NCBI RefSeq assembly: GCF_024679245.1
Contig: NC_090175.1
Coordinates: 49,691,605-49,755,604, forward strand
From: Pseudorasbora parva
Lineage: Eukaryota > Chordata > Actinopteri > Cypriniformes > Gobionidae
Direction of reading: 5' to 3'
Length of the DNA: 64,000 bases
Shown here: piece by piece, positions 12,854 through 25,844 of the stretch
Layout of the letters: each line of letters starts with the position of its first letter
Numbering within the stretch: position 1 is the stretch's first letter
Notes under the pieces: model-generated
What the model was told of the DNA's origin: nothing
What the model saw: only the letters and a program-made list of their open reading frames with translations
Database searches by the model: none
Translations under genes and position numbers: made by a program

Positions 12854-13415
12854 AGGTGCACTATGTAGTATTTTTGCAGTAAAATATCCAAAAACCACTA
12901 GGCCAGTGTTATATATTTTGTTCAGTTGAGAACTTACAATATCCCAAATGTTTCCAACTATTTGTGAATTGTGAGAAAATTGCTATTTTAACTAAGGACC
13001 GGGATGTTTCAGCATAGCGTGTGAGGGAGTCGTCATATCTGTGTTACCCTCAGTTTTATTCTGCAGAAGCGCTTTACTCTTAGCAGTGTGAACATGTCAC
13101 AGAAGCGCCGAGCGAACCCACAGAGTAACATCATAACATCATTTTAAACACACTTAAATGTATCTAATATGATAAACAGAGCTGCTTTACCTTACACTCA
13201 TGACCGGAAAAGCGGAAATACGGCAGGAGCCCGGCGACGGTGTCCCATTCCCGTCCCGATGCTTGCAAGCCGTGTGTTTGTGTAACAATCTCTTCAGCGG
13301 CAGTGCTCAGCTCCACAACACTCTGTCCTTCTCTGCTTCATACTACAGTAACGTTAATAACCGCATGTTTTGAATAGGTGCCCTCTAGTGGACTGAAAAG
13401 TTGCATAGTGCACCT
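12854..13415. mobile_element. TTAA-flanked MITE (562 bp)
   Basis: Flanked by TTAA at 12850-12853 and 13416-13419. Inverted ends are AGGTGCACTATGTAG and TTGCATAGTGCACCT. No coding capacity. TTAA targeting suggests piggyBac or Kolobok, by inference. Confidence 0.88.
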
Positions 13416-13419
13416 TTAA

Positions 13420-14661
13420 GGAATTACATTGATTATTATAAAAAGTCGTATTATTGGTGCACATGTAAATGTAGTCATTGTTGCATTTTGTGTTGAATCT
13501 CTTCCACAACTAACTAAACACAAGATGTGTGCTGAACAGTGGCAAAGCAGCTCTGATTCTGCATTTCATTTACAATGAACCAAAGTCTAAAACTTAAATC
13601 TACCTGACATTTTATTACTATTCGTGCTGCTTTGGAAAAACTGCCATTCGAAAATGCTGATCTACTCTTTATTACATTACTGATAACATACCTTTACTAG
13701 TACATTTTGCCTCAACAAAAGTCTTGCCAGATGCAACTATAAACAGGATATGACATTAGAAAGTCAGGAAAAAGTAATTGATGTTGTCAAACATATCCTG
13801 CAAGTTCTCTAAATAAAAACCTAAGTCAAACTGACGCAGTGAAGCCTTTTTAAATATGTGTGCCTTACAATAGTTCATAAAAATGCTTACTAAGGCATTG
13901 CGTTCCTCGCTGCAGTAAGTCACGAGTCATAGAGAGGGATTTAACCACACTTCAGTGTTTTGTTGATGCAAACTCGCTAGCAAAATCCAGAAAAGCATGG
14001 TATAATGCAAAGTATCACACATACTTTGTGCTCCCATACATCCTACTGCAATGCAGTAACACTGCTAATGCAGACTCAAAGGTTTCAGACGTCACACACA
14101 TGCACCCTTCATTGGAGGACAGCGGGACAAAGAAATGCCCCTCAAACTTGCTCTGACATTCGGGGGTCAGGCTGGGGGGTGCGGCTGATGGATGGAATTG
14201 GGCAAGCAGATAGCGATCACATCTGTCATACGTACACCCTTTAGACACAGAACACACCCACACACACAATCACATACACATTCTGTAATCAAATCAAAGG
14301 CACATTAGAGAGTAATAAATGCAAGTAGAAAATAAAAAGAGTTCGAAACTGAGGATATGAATTAGTGAATATAAAGGAATCATTCAGACAATATTTCCTT
14401 ACTCTCATGAGGGTGAGGGAATGATGAGGATTTTCAATTCTTTTAGGTGTCCTCTAAGAATTACGTTATTTATTGGGTTTTTTTTGTGTGTGTGTGTTTT
14501 TTTAAAAATAGGACTAAAACGGCTACATACATGTATAAACACACTAATAAACTCTGATGGTCTAAATACAGTATATGTATGTGTTTTGGTTTCCTCAGAG
14601 TTGTTCTACTGTAAGTAAAAATCCTCTCAATAACAGTGCGTAAATAATTCAGACAGACTGC

Positions 14662-14754
<93 letters not shown>

Positions 14755-15105
14755 TGGAAGAGTATTTTGCTGTCATCAGGCCATGGAGTGAAATGGTACA
14801 GTATGATCATTTATTATGGATGGAAATGTAACAATTCTGGCTACTTGTATAAAACTATTAAAAATCAATGTCATTAACTGAAATAAAGCGGAAAAATTAT
14901 ATAAATATTAGATTAAAAAATAATAAATTGGAATATAATATAAAATGAAATAATATTACCAAGTAATAATATGAATAGAATATTAGTACATACTACAATT
15001 TTACCTAAACAATACCAAAAACAAATTATAATCATTTATATAAATATCTACACATATCTTTTAAAAATTCTAATTAGAACCATAAGGGTATTACAGCCTG
15101 ACGTC
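13420..15105. other. Non-coding stretch with a GA microsatellite
   Basis: No gene seen. Reads 13420-14660 show no recognised repeat. A (GA)n tract at 14664-14754 is listed separately. Confidence 0.4.
14664..14754. repeat. (GA)n microsatellite, about 91 bp
   Basis: About 45 GA units with one A interruption near 14740. The open frame repeating Arg-Glu is an artefact. Confidence 0.97.
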
Positions 15106-15109
15106 TTAA

Positions 15110-15470
15110 AGGGTGTGTTCACACTTGTAATTCGCTTCACTTGGTTTGTTTGGTCTGGATCTTAAAAAACAACATTGTGAAAAAAAAAGGTATGCTTGAG
15201 TCCTTTTTAGGGTCGCATCTTTTGACATCATGTCTCGTTTTTGGTTAATTTACATATCTTTTGGTCCATGTTGTGTTTATATTTCATTCAAATCGCACCA
15301 GAGTTAGTTTGGAAGTGGACCATCTTCTCAGCGGTCTCGGTCTGCTTGTTTGGTGTGCACCAGGGTTCTGATGGCAGCGTTCACACTTATTAAAATAAAC
15401 CACGCAAACAGAGCAATCGCATTAGGGTTTGTTTTAATTGAACCAAACATGCCAAGTGTGAACACACCCT
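15110..15470. mobile_element. Inverted-repeat MITE (361 bp)
   Basis: Ends AGGGTGTGTTCACACTTG and CAAGTGTGAACACACCCT are exact complements over 18 bases, continuing with weaker pairing (TTGGTTTGTTTGG against AACCAAACATGCC). The left flank is TTAA and the right is TTAGTG, so the target duplication is unclear. No coding capacity. Confidence 0.85.
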
Positions 15471-16103
15471 TAGTGAAACATCTATGTATTGGTGCTGTAA
15501 AGAACCTAGAAATCAATAGATTGATCTGAAGAAAACAGTATTTAAAGTGAGCCAGTCTCCTCTCAGTGCCATCAATTCTGTGCTGTTTTTTTGCAGTACT
15601 AGGAATTATTCTTGCATAGCAGCAACTCACATGAAATGCTTGTACTCTCTTCAGTCCTTACAAGACAGTCTGGCCTCTCGTTCTCATTAGACCATTAGAG
15701 AGGCTGTTAGTCTCACAAGCCAATGCTCTGGCCATCATCATAAAGTCTAGTACATACTGTAGCTCTTTTCTGATCAAGAACTTTGCGCTCATATATGAGT
15801 GGGTTGCGTGACTAACATGCCAAACTGCCAATAACATTGCCTTGTTTTTATTTGATATTTAAGCATGGGGAATTTGACTGCTGTGCAGGTCAGCAAACAT
15901 GCGGGATTCATCTCATATAGACTGCAATATATACTGTATTTATATATATTTATATTTGAGCTGTCAAAATTAACACGCTAATGCATGCAATTAATTTCCA
16001 GTTTAACACGTTTAAAATATTTAACGCAATAAGCGCAGCATTCGTTTTTTCCATCAACATTTGGCTAGAATTACATGATATAATCATGCTCTTATTCACG
16101 CAT

Positions 16104-16306
16104 GCACTGTAAAAATAAATTAAAATAATAATGCCTCGAATTGTAAATTTTCTAATGACTGATCACATCTAAATTTTTCAATTGGCCGAATTAAAAATTC
16201 TGTGAATTGATGCAATTTAATTAACAGGAATTCAATTCGGCCAACTGAAAAATTTAGATGCGTTCAGAAAATTTACAATTTGAGACATGGATTTTTTTTA
16301 CAGTGC
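16104..16306. mobile_element. Fold-back element (about 203 bp)
   Basis: Nearly the whole length is an imperfect palindrome. The ends GCACTGTAAAAA and TTTTTACAGTGC pair, then GAATTGTAAATTTTCT pairs with GAAAATTTACAATTTG, and CATCTAAATTTTTCA pairs with TGAAAAATTTAGATG. It would form a long hairpin. No target duplication was found. Confidence 0.8.
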
Positions 16307-17235
16307 AAATGCTTTTAAATCCTTCAAGCACCACAAGAATGTGCTGCCTGTGAATGTTGTGTTTGTGTGACACACACATGACTCCTGTGAACGATTTTTC
16401 AGAAGGTCTTTAGTGATTGAACAAGCAATAACAAACAGAATTAGTCCAAAATGCCTGTTTTGCTCATAAGAGCAGTCTTAAATGAGTTAAATAATGTCTT
16501 AAATGAATTAAAGAGTTATAAGAAAATCAGATGCGTGTCAGATCGACACCATCAGCAAGTCTTAAAAGTCACAGCAGCCATATAAACCTACTAAACCAGT
16601 TGCTGTAATATTTGTCATTAATGTTAATCAAAGAACAAAGGTTACGGAGAAAATTGTATTTAATCTATATTTAATTTATATAGATATTATAATGTTTGAT
16701 AACTTAATTCAATTTCTGTCTAACAGGTAGGCCACAGGTAAATATGACATTTATTATATTTACTAAAGATTCGTTTTTTAAGCCTAATCGATGTTGAAAT
16801 TATATCTTTCAATTGTACTGTAATGTTGACATGAGATGATAATGTTAATGAGACATCATTTAATCATTAAATATACTGTCTTTAAGTTTGTTTCTACATT
16901 AACTTGTTTCTACATTACATTAACATGTAATTTTAGAGTAACTGTGAAAATATTACAATATAAAAATCTTTTTGTACAGAAAAAATGCACAAATTTTGAT
17001 GACATCATTGCAGACTTCAAATCTTCTGTCTAATTAAAATGCTCTCTAGAATCTAAAGCCCGTCCCCTACAGTGCTGAGGCTGAAATCGGTCAGTCATTC
17101 ACACATTTACTGATTTCTGCATGGTTAAAGGGACATAGCACACTATATATGCGACAGGAAACGATTCAGTGTAAATATGCTTTCAGTCGAGGGGAATGAA
17201 GTCTGTTTTCACGTTAGTTTCACGCACCCCAGCAG

Positions 17236-17239
<4 letters not shown>

Positions 17240-17328
<89 letters not shown>
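17240..17328. repeat. (CA)n microsatellite, about 88 bp
   Basis: About 44 CA units preceded by GCGCGC. Confidence 0.98.
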
Positions 17329-17329
<1 letters not shown>

Positions 17330-18041
17330 GAATGCTCAGGTCTAAAGTTAGACTGGAGACACGAGAGGGCGATTTTCCGTAATTTGTGAGAAAACGCTTC
17401 TAGGCCAGAAACGGAATTTTCTGTGTTTCCGTGTTTTCACTGTCTGGCGCTAGGTGGCGCTATTGATCATCTTCTGAATGAGTACTGAACCTCTTGATCA
17501 AAACACAAGCGAGTAAGATGCAGTAAAACAAGCAATCACATGTAATATGCATATGAAAAATATTGTGATCATCATCATTAAACAGCATATGAATCAAAAC
17601 TATCTATCTAATGTTACTGAATGAAATGTGGACCCAGGATGAGCTACAGGACTGTGCAAGCATTAGGAGTGTTGATGGACTCGATCTACTCCCTCTGTGT
17701 TTGAAAAATATATTCTATATATTCAAAAATATTCTATGGGCTATTACATTTTTTAAAAAATTGTCAAAAACCATGGTGGTGACTGGCATTTTTTTTTTAA
17801 ACGTTGCCGTGGAAAGAGATAACAAAACGCTATTGGCTGTTTCAAAAAAGGGGAGGAGCTGCTAACAGCTGAAGCCATTTCAGGGGGAAATACGTCAACA
17901 CATTGAATAATGCTGCCCGTTTCAAGGCACTTCAGTGGGCCTTGAAGTCCTACAAGTTGTGTGGTGGAGCCTCATGGATCAGATTTGGTCCTAAACATCC
18001 CATAAATGCTCAATCGGCTTTGAGAGCTAAGGAACTTGGAG

Positions 18042-19959
18042 CAAGGGCATAGGTTTGGTCTCAGCTTTGGTGGGGACATCTTACCAGGTTTGCCCAGATT
18101 ATATAGTGGTGGACGTGAGCTTGACTTGTTTTTAAAAAAACTCGCAAGTTTCCAGGGCATGTTCTCGAGACTCCGTCGCTATGGCAGCAAAGCCGCTAAA
18201 ACGCAATCTTGTGCCTCGCGTCCAAACCTGCAGCACCCCTCTCAGAAACCGAAGCCTCCGCGCCTCTGATGGCCCTCAGGTGACCGGTCCCAGTATAGCC
18301 GCACCTCTAGACAGTTCTCATCACAATGATTTTTATTTCAAGTGTTAATTTTTTAAATAAGTTTAGTTTTAGTTATTTCTCGGTTGAAGAAAAATGCCAT
18401 TCCGTGGTTAAAGACGTGTGCAGCCACTGTGGTGGTAATGTAAACTTTATTTATCCTTCCATTTGGGCACACCTGGCTTGAGGAAAGGTGTGCAGTAATT
18501 TAAAATAATTTGCTTTACACACACATGACGCTCTTACCAACTGGACTGGCTACCACTGCGTTCCCACGGGACTTTAGCACGAGACACAGCTATCCGCCTA
18601 AAACAGGTGAATTTAAACAATGGCTAAGTGGCTAAACTCATTGTTGTGTGAGGGACCTGTTCATTGGACAGACATTTTAATTGCATTTTGTGTCTGTTAA
18701 GAGGCACAAAGACACCCTTTACGTGCATGCCCCCAAAGCTGCCGTTTTAAGCCTAGTTCAGACTGCACGATTTTCAAACTTGTCGGGTCACTGCTCTATT
18801 CACACTGCATGATTATCTGGGGTATCATTCAGTCTCTGCTGTGTTCACACTGCACGATGGTTTGACGACAGAGGAGTTCAGACTGCATGACTGAACAAGA
18901 GGAAGAATCGCCAATCGCCGACAACTCTCTCTCCCTCCGGTGTGCAAACTACGTTTCCCAAACTACACGTGCGATGTGACAAGTAAACAACGCGAGATCA
19001 CACGTGCGTCAGACCAGAGTTATCGCGCGAGACTTTGATTTGTTATTAAAAATGATAAACTGCACAAAGTTTGCTTCAAATTGTATGTGCGCTGATTTTT
19101 GGAGAAAAAGAAAAAATATTATGGCGGAAGAAATTGTTGGAGAGACAGAGGGAGCCAGGATTGTGTTCTGCAATGAGAGTTTGAGGTAAATAAACAATTT
19201 TGTAATGTGCTGCTGCTGTGGCTGGATGTGCAAATGTTTGGCCTTTGTTTCTGTTTGATAGAATTGTAAATATATCTATTAAAATACTTATATTCTGCTC
19301 TATAACTCCTCCCTGAACCTCCCGCTGCCCTGTATCTCACTCTTTTATTGGCTGTCGGTCATCGCCGATGTAATTTTCAGTCAGAACGCAGTTCACACAG
19401 CAGGAGTTTCTCCTCTGATCGCGTCTTTGATTATTCACACTGCATGATTGTCACTCGCGTGCACGAGCACCAACTTGCCTTTGATTTGCCAATTTGGCAT
19501 TTGTCGGCGATTTCACAAAACCTGTCGGTGACTCAAAATCGGGGCAAAAATCGGGCAGTGTGAACTAGGCTTAGGGGGGCTCTGGGCATTAACTGTAATA
19601 ACTCCGTGTTGCAAGCACCAATCCGGTTCGTTTTATTCTTCTATAGACTGTACTCACAAAGATATAACGATCAAGATAAACTTAAAAATTCGCCGGAGTT
19701 GTCCTTTAACTGAACTCAGCACCCGGAGTGGATTCCAAAATTCAAAACCTGTGATTGGCCAACTGCGTGTAGAATTTTACAAACATGTCTGTGATTGGCT
19801 ACATAACTCACCGAAGTGAAAACTTGTTTCATCCTGGCCTTCGTAATCGATCCATATCCATACGGAATTGTTCGCTAAAATATTGGTGGGGACAATTTTG
19901 CCATCTTAAAATATTGTTTGGGACTAGTACCTAGCGCCCACCCTAAACCGACGCCCATG
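18042..19959. mobile_element. hAT-like element (1918 bp) with a nested insertion
   Basis: Inverted ends CAAGGGCATAGGTTTGG and, from the right end read inversely, CATGGGCGTCGGTTTAGG. Eight-base flanks ACTTGGAG (18034-18041) and ACATGGAG (19960-19967) differ at one base, as expected of an aged hAT duplication. Excision restores the Tc1-like sequence around it. No transposase is recognisable. Confidence 0.75.
18751..19570. mobile_element. Inverted-repeat element nested in the hAT-like element (820 bp)
   Basis: Ends GCCTAGTTCAGACTGCACGA and, read inversely from the right, GCCTAGTTCACACTGCCCGA. Flanks are TTAA (left) and TTAG (right). Sub-motifs TTCACACTGCA recur at 18789, 18842 and 19433. The plus frame at 19004-19189 resembles nothing I know. 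Confidence 0.8.
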
Positions 19960-20389
19960 ACATGGAGGCCAAGACAACAAACTTGAACTCTTTGTCATGT
20001 TCTTTTTTATTTTATTTTGCTAACTTATTCAGGTTTACATAAATTAACATTTTATATTATAGTAATGCACCAGCTGGGTTTCTCTGTATATGTATAGCAT
20101 TAGTTTATAATTCTTTCCTTGAGCAAATGTTTTAATGTACTGTCGATGTCTGACTGAATTTAATCAATATTGGAATTTAATTGAATCAGGCTTAAAAAAT
20201 CGAATCATGAAATTTGTGTCAATACTCAGCCCTAGCGCCCATGACCCAGACGCCAGTTCACTGGTTGTTTTTCAATGCACCAATTTTGGTAGGTATATCC
20301 CACCCCTTGACAGGTGCCATTGTAATGATATAATTCATGCTATTCACTGTCAGTGGTTGTAATGTTCTGGCTGACACTCTCAAATTTTC

Positions 20390-21538
20390 CTCTAAACATT
20401 CAGTGAGAAAGCTTACATAACATTGGGTGGAGGCTTGCGATCATATGACTAAAATCACTTTGGATTGGACTCAAAACAGAGGAAAAGGAATTTTAAAGGC
20501 ATTTAAAACTTCCATAGTGCAAACAAGTCTCGGTTCAAATTAACATCTTCTGGACGTACACACCAAATGTGTGTCTGTGCTTATGTGTGTGTGTGTGAGA
20601 GAGATGAAAAGGGAGAGAAATCTGGCTGATATTGGAGAGTTAATTAAATTGTGTGAGTAAATGTCACACAGTATTAGAGACAAGCTGCTCTTTCTGTCAT
20701 CCACACACACTCACAATTAGATATGAACTCCGGGAGGTTTAATAAAGCAGGAGACTGAAGCAGAGAGACATGCTGACAACAACGTGCACACATGCGCACA
20801 AACACACACACACAGACTACTTCACCAATGCAAATCAATGGAAAACATCTGATAGAATCTTCATAATAAAATTTCTCATTTTTTTCATCTATCAATTTTG
20901 TTTTGTGGTTTTCTTACATACAATTGGATAATAGAGCTATAAATGAATGTGGATAGCAACCAGAATAATATAATGAGAAATATTGAGTCGGTTGGAGACT
21001 TTGGTATCCTGGCAAAGCTGAGCACAGTGTGAGACATTGTTAGGATCTTTTCTGAAGCTCACATGTGGGATTATTGGGATTTTTCATAAAAAAATGAAAA
21101 TTCTGTCATCATTAATTCTCCCTCATGTTGCTCCAAATTAATGTGCTGTTATTTTTTTCAGTGTTTCACTATGACGATGTCTGCCAAGCTCCAAAATGTG
21201 TGAGAAACTGACCAAATTTTAGCATGTGTGAGGAAAATGAAAGCCTGCTGCTGTTTTGGCATCAGTGATGTTGAGACAGATTCATTTTTGAATCTGGATG
21301 TAAATGGCACAAGCACGTCTCAGCTGTGCAATTTTCAGTAAGTTACGATTTACATTTTGCTCTGTTTCTAGCTATATCATATGACTTCAAAAGACTTGTA
21401 ACATAACATATCATGTATCAAATTTAAGAAATTTTTAGACCTTTGCAAGACCTGCACAAATTAAATTAATTTGGTATGTCCACACAAAACAACCATTTCT
21501 AAAGTCAGGTATTAAGCACACCTTTTCGATTTTTGATT
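20390..21538. other. Non-coding stretch
   Basis: No gene seen. Short TG/GA runs at 20585-20606. TGAAAATTCTGTCATCATTA at about 21095 resembles the end of common cyprinid TTAA MITEs. Confidence 0.4.
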
Positions 21539-21542
21539 TTAA

Positions 21543-22144
21543 AGGTTCCGTTCTTCGCGATTCCATCTTTCAAACTTTAGTTAGTGTGTAATGTTGCTGT
21601 TAGAGCATAAATAATACCTGTAAAATGATAAAGCTCAAAGTTCAATGCCAAGCGAGATATTTTATTTAACAGAAGTTCCCTTTCAAAGCCTACAGCGAAC
21701 GGCCGGTTTGGACTACAGCAGGAAGTGCAGGGATGTAATGACGTCACTAGAACCGTTTGTTGACCAACCCTCCGCCCACAAGAACACGCAAAATAGGGGG
21801 CGTGGTCTTGTTGCTCTCCCACGTGGAGAAGAGCGCACATTCAGTGCTTGCATCTCCCCGTTATGGTAATAGGCGGGACCTTTCCGGGCAAAGTGCGCTA
21901 AGCTGCTGTCCAATCACAACACGGGAAGCGCTGGCCCAATCAGAACTCGTTACATATTTCTGAAGGAGGAAATTCATAGAACAAGGAAATCATCAGGCCG
22001 TTTTTAGAACAGAGAAAACAGCGCTGTACAGATAAGTAAATTGTGTGGAAAATACTGTTTTTTTACACGCGAAACATGAACTCATGTTATATTGCACACT
22101 GTGAACATAATCAAAGCTTCGAAAACACGCGAAGAATGGGACCT
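21543..22144. mobile_element. TTAA-flanked MITE (602 bp)
   Basis: TTAA at 21539-21542 and 22145-22148. Inverted ends are AGGTTCCGTTCTTCGCG and, from the right, AGGTCCCATTCTTCGCG. The interior is GC-richer than its surroundings and holds a full CRE-type TGACGTCA at 21739-21746. No transposase. Confidence 0.9.
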
Positions 22145-22191
22145 TTAAATAAAATAAACTGTCAAATCACATGAAAATATGGATATGTATT

Positions 22192-23172
22192 TGTAACAGG
22201 GTTCGTAGATGGGAAGGAAGGAGGCGGGAACCGGTGAACATTCACTCGAGACGGCGCCTACTCCCCCCCAGGGGGCCCAATCTCCGCATCTCACGCGTCT
22301 TGGGTATGGAGAGATGAGACGGGAGAAGCGGGAGACAAAGACAGAGCGACAGGATGAGAGAGTGGAGGGAAAAAAAACTAATTCTGGTCCAGTTCCCTGA
22401 CATACTGCTCTTCCGTCCTCAGAGCCGAGAGGCTCCTTCTAGCGGTGCCATGCGATTGTGCTGGACGCCCGGTGGACAGCCCGACCCTCCTCCGCCCCCT
22501 GGTGGCCTGCGGTGGCTCCTTCGGTTGAGGGCAGACAGCAGTGAGTCCCGTGCTCCCTGCTCCTCCCCATCATGGTGGACGGCAGCAGGCTCCGGCCCAC
22601 GGCGAACACCGGCGACTCCTCCGCTCCTTCCAGGACGGCCGCCACCCCACCTTAAACCAGGGACACGGCAGCGAGCTCTCCGTCCCACCGATCTTCACTC
22701 GCTCCAGCACCACTGCTTCGGGCAGCCACTCGCGGTCCTTCTCCATCCGCGCTGCCCAAACTCCTCAGCACCGCAATCCCCCTCAACCGAGAGGGCTCTT
22801 CGACAGCACATCCCTCCTTCCTCCCGGGTTTTGGCACCACTGTAACGGGGTTCGTAGATGAGAAGGAAGGAGGCGGGCACCAGCAAACATTTAACAACTT
22901 TAATTCAAAATAAATAAACTAAACGAAAGTAACACGGACAGCCCCTCACGGACGACTGCCCGCACACTCATTATAAAACATAAACAAAACTCAACGTAAT
23001 GTCCAGGCCTGGTCCTCTCTCGTCCTTAACTGGTGTCACTCTCCTTATATGCCTCCGAGGTCACTCATGAGAGGACTCGAGACCGGTGTGTCTCGCAGGT
23101 GATGCTCTTTCACAATCACGTCCCCGTTCTCGCTCGCTCCTCCCATGACTCTCGCTCGTCAACCTCGCCACA
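22192..23172. mobile_element. GC-rich LTR-retroelement-like unit, internally deleted
   Basis: The opening TGTAACAGGGTTCGTAGATG (22192) recurs as TGTAACGGGGTTCGTAGATG (22841), both followed by GAAGGAAGGAGGCGGG. The second copy runs to CCTCGCCACA (23172), giving a TG...CA unit of about 332 bp like an LTR; the first copy is cut short near 22255. Flanks GTATT and ATATT are close to a 5-bp duplication. The GC-rich middle (22250-22840) gives a proline/arginine-rich 163-codon frame with no retroviral domain. A non-autonomous LTR element is the best reading; a satellite-type repeat remains possible. Confidence 0.55.
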
Positions 23173-24555
23173 ATATTTCACTAGGCTACTGTATCGTACA
23201 CAAAATATGCTAGATTAAATATGCCATAGCTAATAGAACACTGATGAGAATATTGCTTGAGAATAAATTATATTTTATAAAAAAGCTAATTTTACACAAC
23301 CTTATCAGAGCTAAATATGACCTGTCATGTTGCATTTCATGTAGACTTGATTTGGGTGTGTACAGTGGTCATTGAAATATAGCCAACAACAAATTTCCAA
23401 ACAACACAAGTTTGGCCAGTGAAAATGCTGAGTGACTAGTAACTTTGGAAAACCACTAGCCACAGTGGCTGGTGAGCAAAAAAGTTGATGTCAAGCCCTA
23501 AAAATGAGGGTGAGTAATTAATGACAGACTTGCAACTTTTTGGGTAAACTAACCCTTTAAGGACACATTTATGCAGGGTTCCTGAAGGTCCTTAAAAGTC
23601 TTAAAATACATTCAATTCAGTTTTATCAAATGTATAAATCTGAGGGAGAGAAATCTCACACATTTAATTAAAAATATATTCATTTTTGTTCCAAATATGA
23701 ACGGAAGTCTTATGGATTTGGAACGACATGAGGGTGAGAAAATGATGACACAATTTTCATTTCTGGATGAACTAAAGCCTTTTTAGTCTTAAATTGCTCC
23801 CCATTTGTACAGTTGAGCTCATTAGTGATTTTTCTTTCCTTTATGTGACGTTTATGTAGTCACAAATTTGTACAGAAAAACTGCTGATCAAATTTGGTGG
23901 GCCTTTCTCTCACATAGACTAAATATAAAGGACTGTCCATGAGAAACCACTTTAGAGAAAAAGCAGCCTTTTAAATTTGGTTCGTCTTTATGAGTCTGTC
24001 TTTGTCACTTTCATGAGCGTTATAAATCACAGAGCTGAAGCTTTCATTTTTGACTCTGCACAAAACAGTTACAGACTGTTCTGACAGAGTGTTGCTTGCT
24101 AATCCATCAGTACCTCATTTGAACATTAAAATGCAGGAGAGTTTCAGCTAATTTCCCTTCAACGATGTACTGTGGGCTTAGATGGGATTTGTGGGTGACA
24201 TTATTGAGGACAGAGTAAAGGACAAGACTCAAGGACTGCAAATTCGAAGATGTCATGTCCGCATGTAACCTTAGTGAGTTTAGCTGGCTGATCAAATGAA
24301 TACAACAAAGATTCAAAGAGAAAAGTCAATAGAAAATAGTACACCAAAGCCACCCCAGGCACAGAACATGTCCAAAATGAAATATTCCATAGAAAATATT
24401 AATGCAGGAGTGTGACAAGAGCTTTAGACCTAAGATATTTGACGGGCAGAATGATGAATGTCACACACAGCAATTGTCTTACTTAACATCAACATCAGAA
24501 AGACCTGTTACTTGCCACTGCTGTGCTGTCTGCCAAGCCTAATGATTATATTCAA
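23173..24555. other. Non-coding stretch with MITE ends
   Basis: No gene seen. AAAATGAGGGTGAGTAATTA with AACCCTTTAA (23504-23561) and GAACGACATGAGGGTGAGAA (about 23720) are ends of common cyprinid MITEs. A short palindrome, CACTAGCCACAGTGGCTGGT, lies at 23453. Confidence 0.45.
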
Positions 24556-24780
24556 GGAGTCATGAACTGGCTTTTTAAAATTTTGTATACTGTTTTCTGA
24601 GGTCAACTTATGACATTTGCATGGTTTTTACATCCTAATGACTAAAAAATAGGCTATTTTCTACTGTGGTTTTGAGCCTTGCTCTTAAAACGCTCAGCTT
24701 TTATGGGCGTGCTGCACTGAAGACTTGGAAGTAAAAGCCCACTGCTATGATTGGATAACAGTTTTTCATATTATAATTAG
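24556..24780 (+). repeat. Dispersed repeat, copy 1
   Basis: Matches 36487-36712 in the same orientation, sharing GTCATGAACTG, TTTTGAGCC and CACTGAAGACTTGGAAGTAA. No coding capacity. It is followed to 25840 by AT-rich DNA without recognised features. Confidence 0.75.
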
Positions 24781-25844
24781 CTTCGGCTCCCTAACACATG
24801 AGGAATTGTTTTAAAAACTTCCAATGATTTATCTCTCACCCACCTGCAATTAATTAGAATGTTGTTTTTTATTACTTGGCTGGCCCGATTGGTGGATATA
24901 ACCGCAAACTGTGTATAACACACACAAGCACACGCTATTTAAGATGTATTTAACATGTTCGAGTCTCATCACGAATCGCAGGACATTGAACCAACAACAC
25001 CTCAAATACAAAGGATACTCCAGCCTGTGACAGTGTGGAAGTTATGTTTAGTTAGACACGTACATAATCAGTAGATATCAAATGTAAAAATGCAATAGAT
25101 AGTGTTGCATTGTTACATTTGCTCTAAAACTTAATTGATGACCACTTTAAAAATAATATTATATAATAGTAAAATGGAGCAATTATATTTATAATAGCAG
25201 CAACTTTATATACAGAATTTGTTTAATAGCTGTTATGTAGCAACCAGAACAAACCTTTAAAGGAAGCATGAGAATGAGGTATTAAAGGCAGTTAATACAC
25301 ATTATTATAATTAATTATGGTAGCAGTAATAATGTCAATGTATAATTATGGGTGTTCCACAACACAATTACAGTACAAGTTGTTCATTTATAATGTTCCA
25401 AAACATACACAAACACTAATAGGTAAGAACAATCAGTGATAAGATCACTTCCAAATCTCACTTGTTTCAAGTTCAAATAATGCTTAAGAGTAAGTTTCTC
25501 CCAAGACAAAGACCCCATTAATCTCTTATGTGTCTCTTCTGTCTTTGCAGAAGAGATGTCAATGTCTCAAACTGTTATCTGCCTCACTGTCCATTTCATT
25601 TCTCTCAAATAATTTTAGCAGAAATGTCTGATACAAAGTTGTTGAAGCATATAACTGAGTTATCCAATCAAGATAAAGTTTGAAAAACAACTGCAAAAAT
25701 AACAATTGTTTTCAAACAGGTTTTGCCAAACATAATTTTTTACATTATGTATATTCATTAATATTTTGATTTAGCTTTTATTTGTATTTATTTTTTAGCT
25801 TTCATTTGAACTTTTTTAGACTAAGTTTTAATAATGACTGAGAA
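24781..25844. other. AT-rich non-coding stretch
   Basis: Nothing recognised on either strand. Confidence 0.4.

Larger units (their letters stand above)
17925..20385 (-). mobile_element. Tc1-like relic that hosts two nested elements
   Basis: The two outer pieces (17925-18041 and 19968-20385) join when the 18042-19959 insertion is removed. Reverse-strand translation across the join gives fragments such as EHDKEFKFVVL then SKFLSSQSRLSIYGMF, a decayed version of the Tc1 stretch HNKFKVL...NSPDLNPIEHLWDVL seen near 9500. The right edge is uncertain; CAGTGGTTGTAATGTTCTGG near 20355 looks like the tail of a common fish DNA element. Its gene is heavily mutated and inactive. Confidence 0.6.

Noticed and set aside
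14662..14877. Arg-Glu repeat frame
   Set aside because: Translation of the GA microsatellite.
22354..22845. 163-codon proline/arginine-rich plus-strand frame
   Set aside because: Open by virtue of high GC; overlapping frames are open on both strands, and it lies in an LTR-like repeat with no recognised domain.
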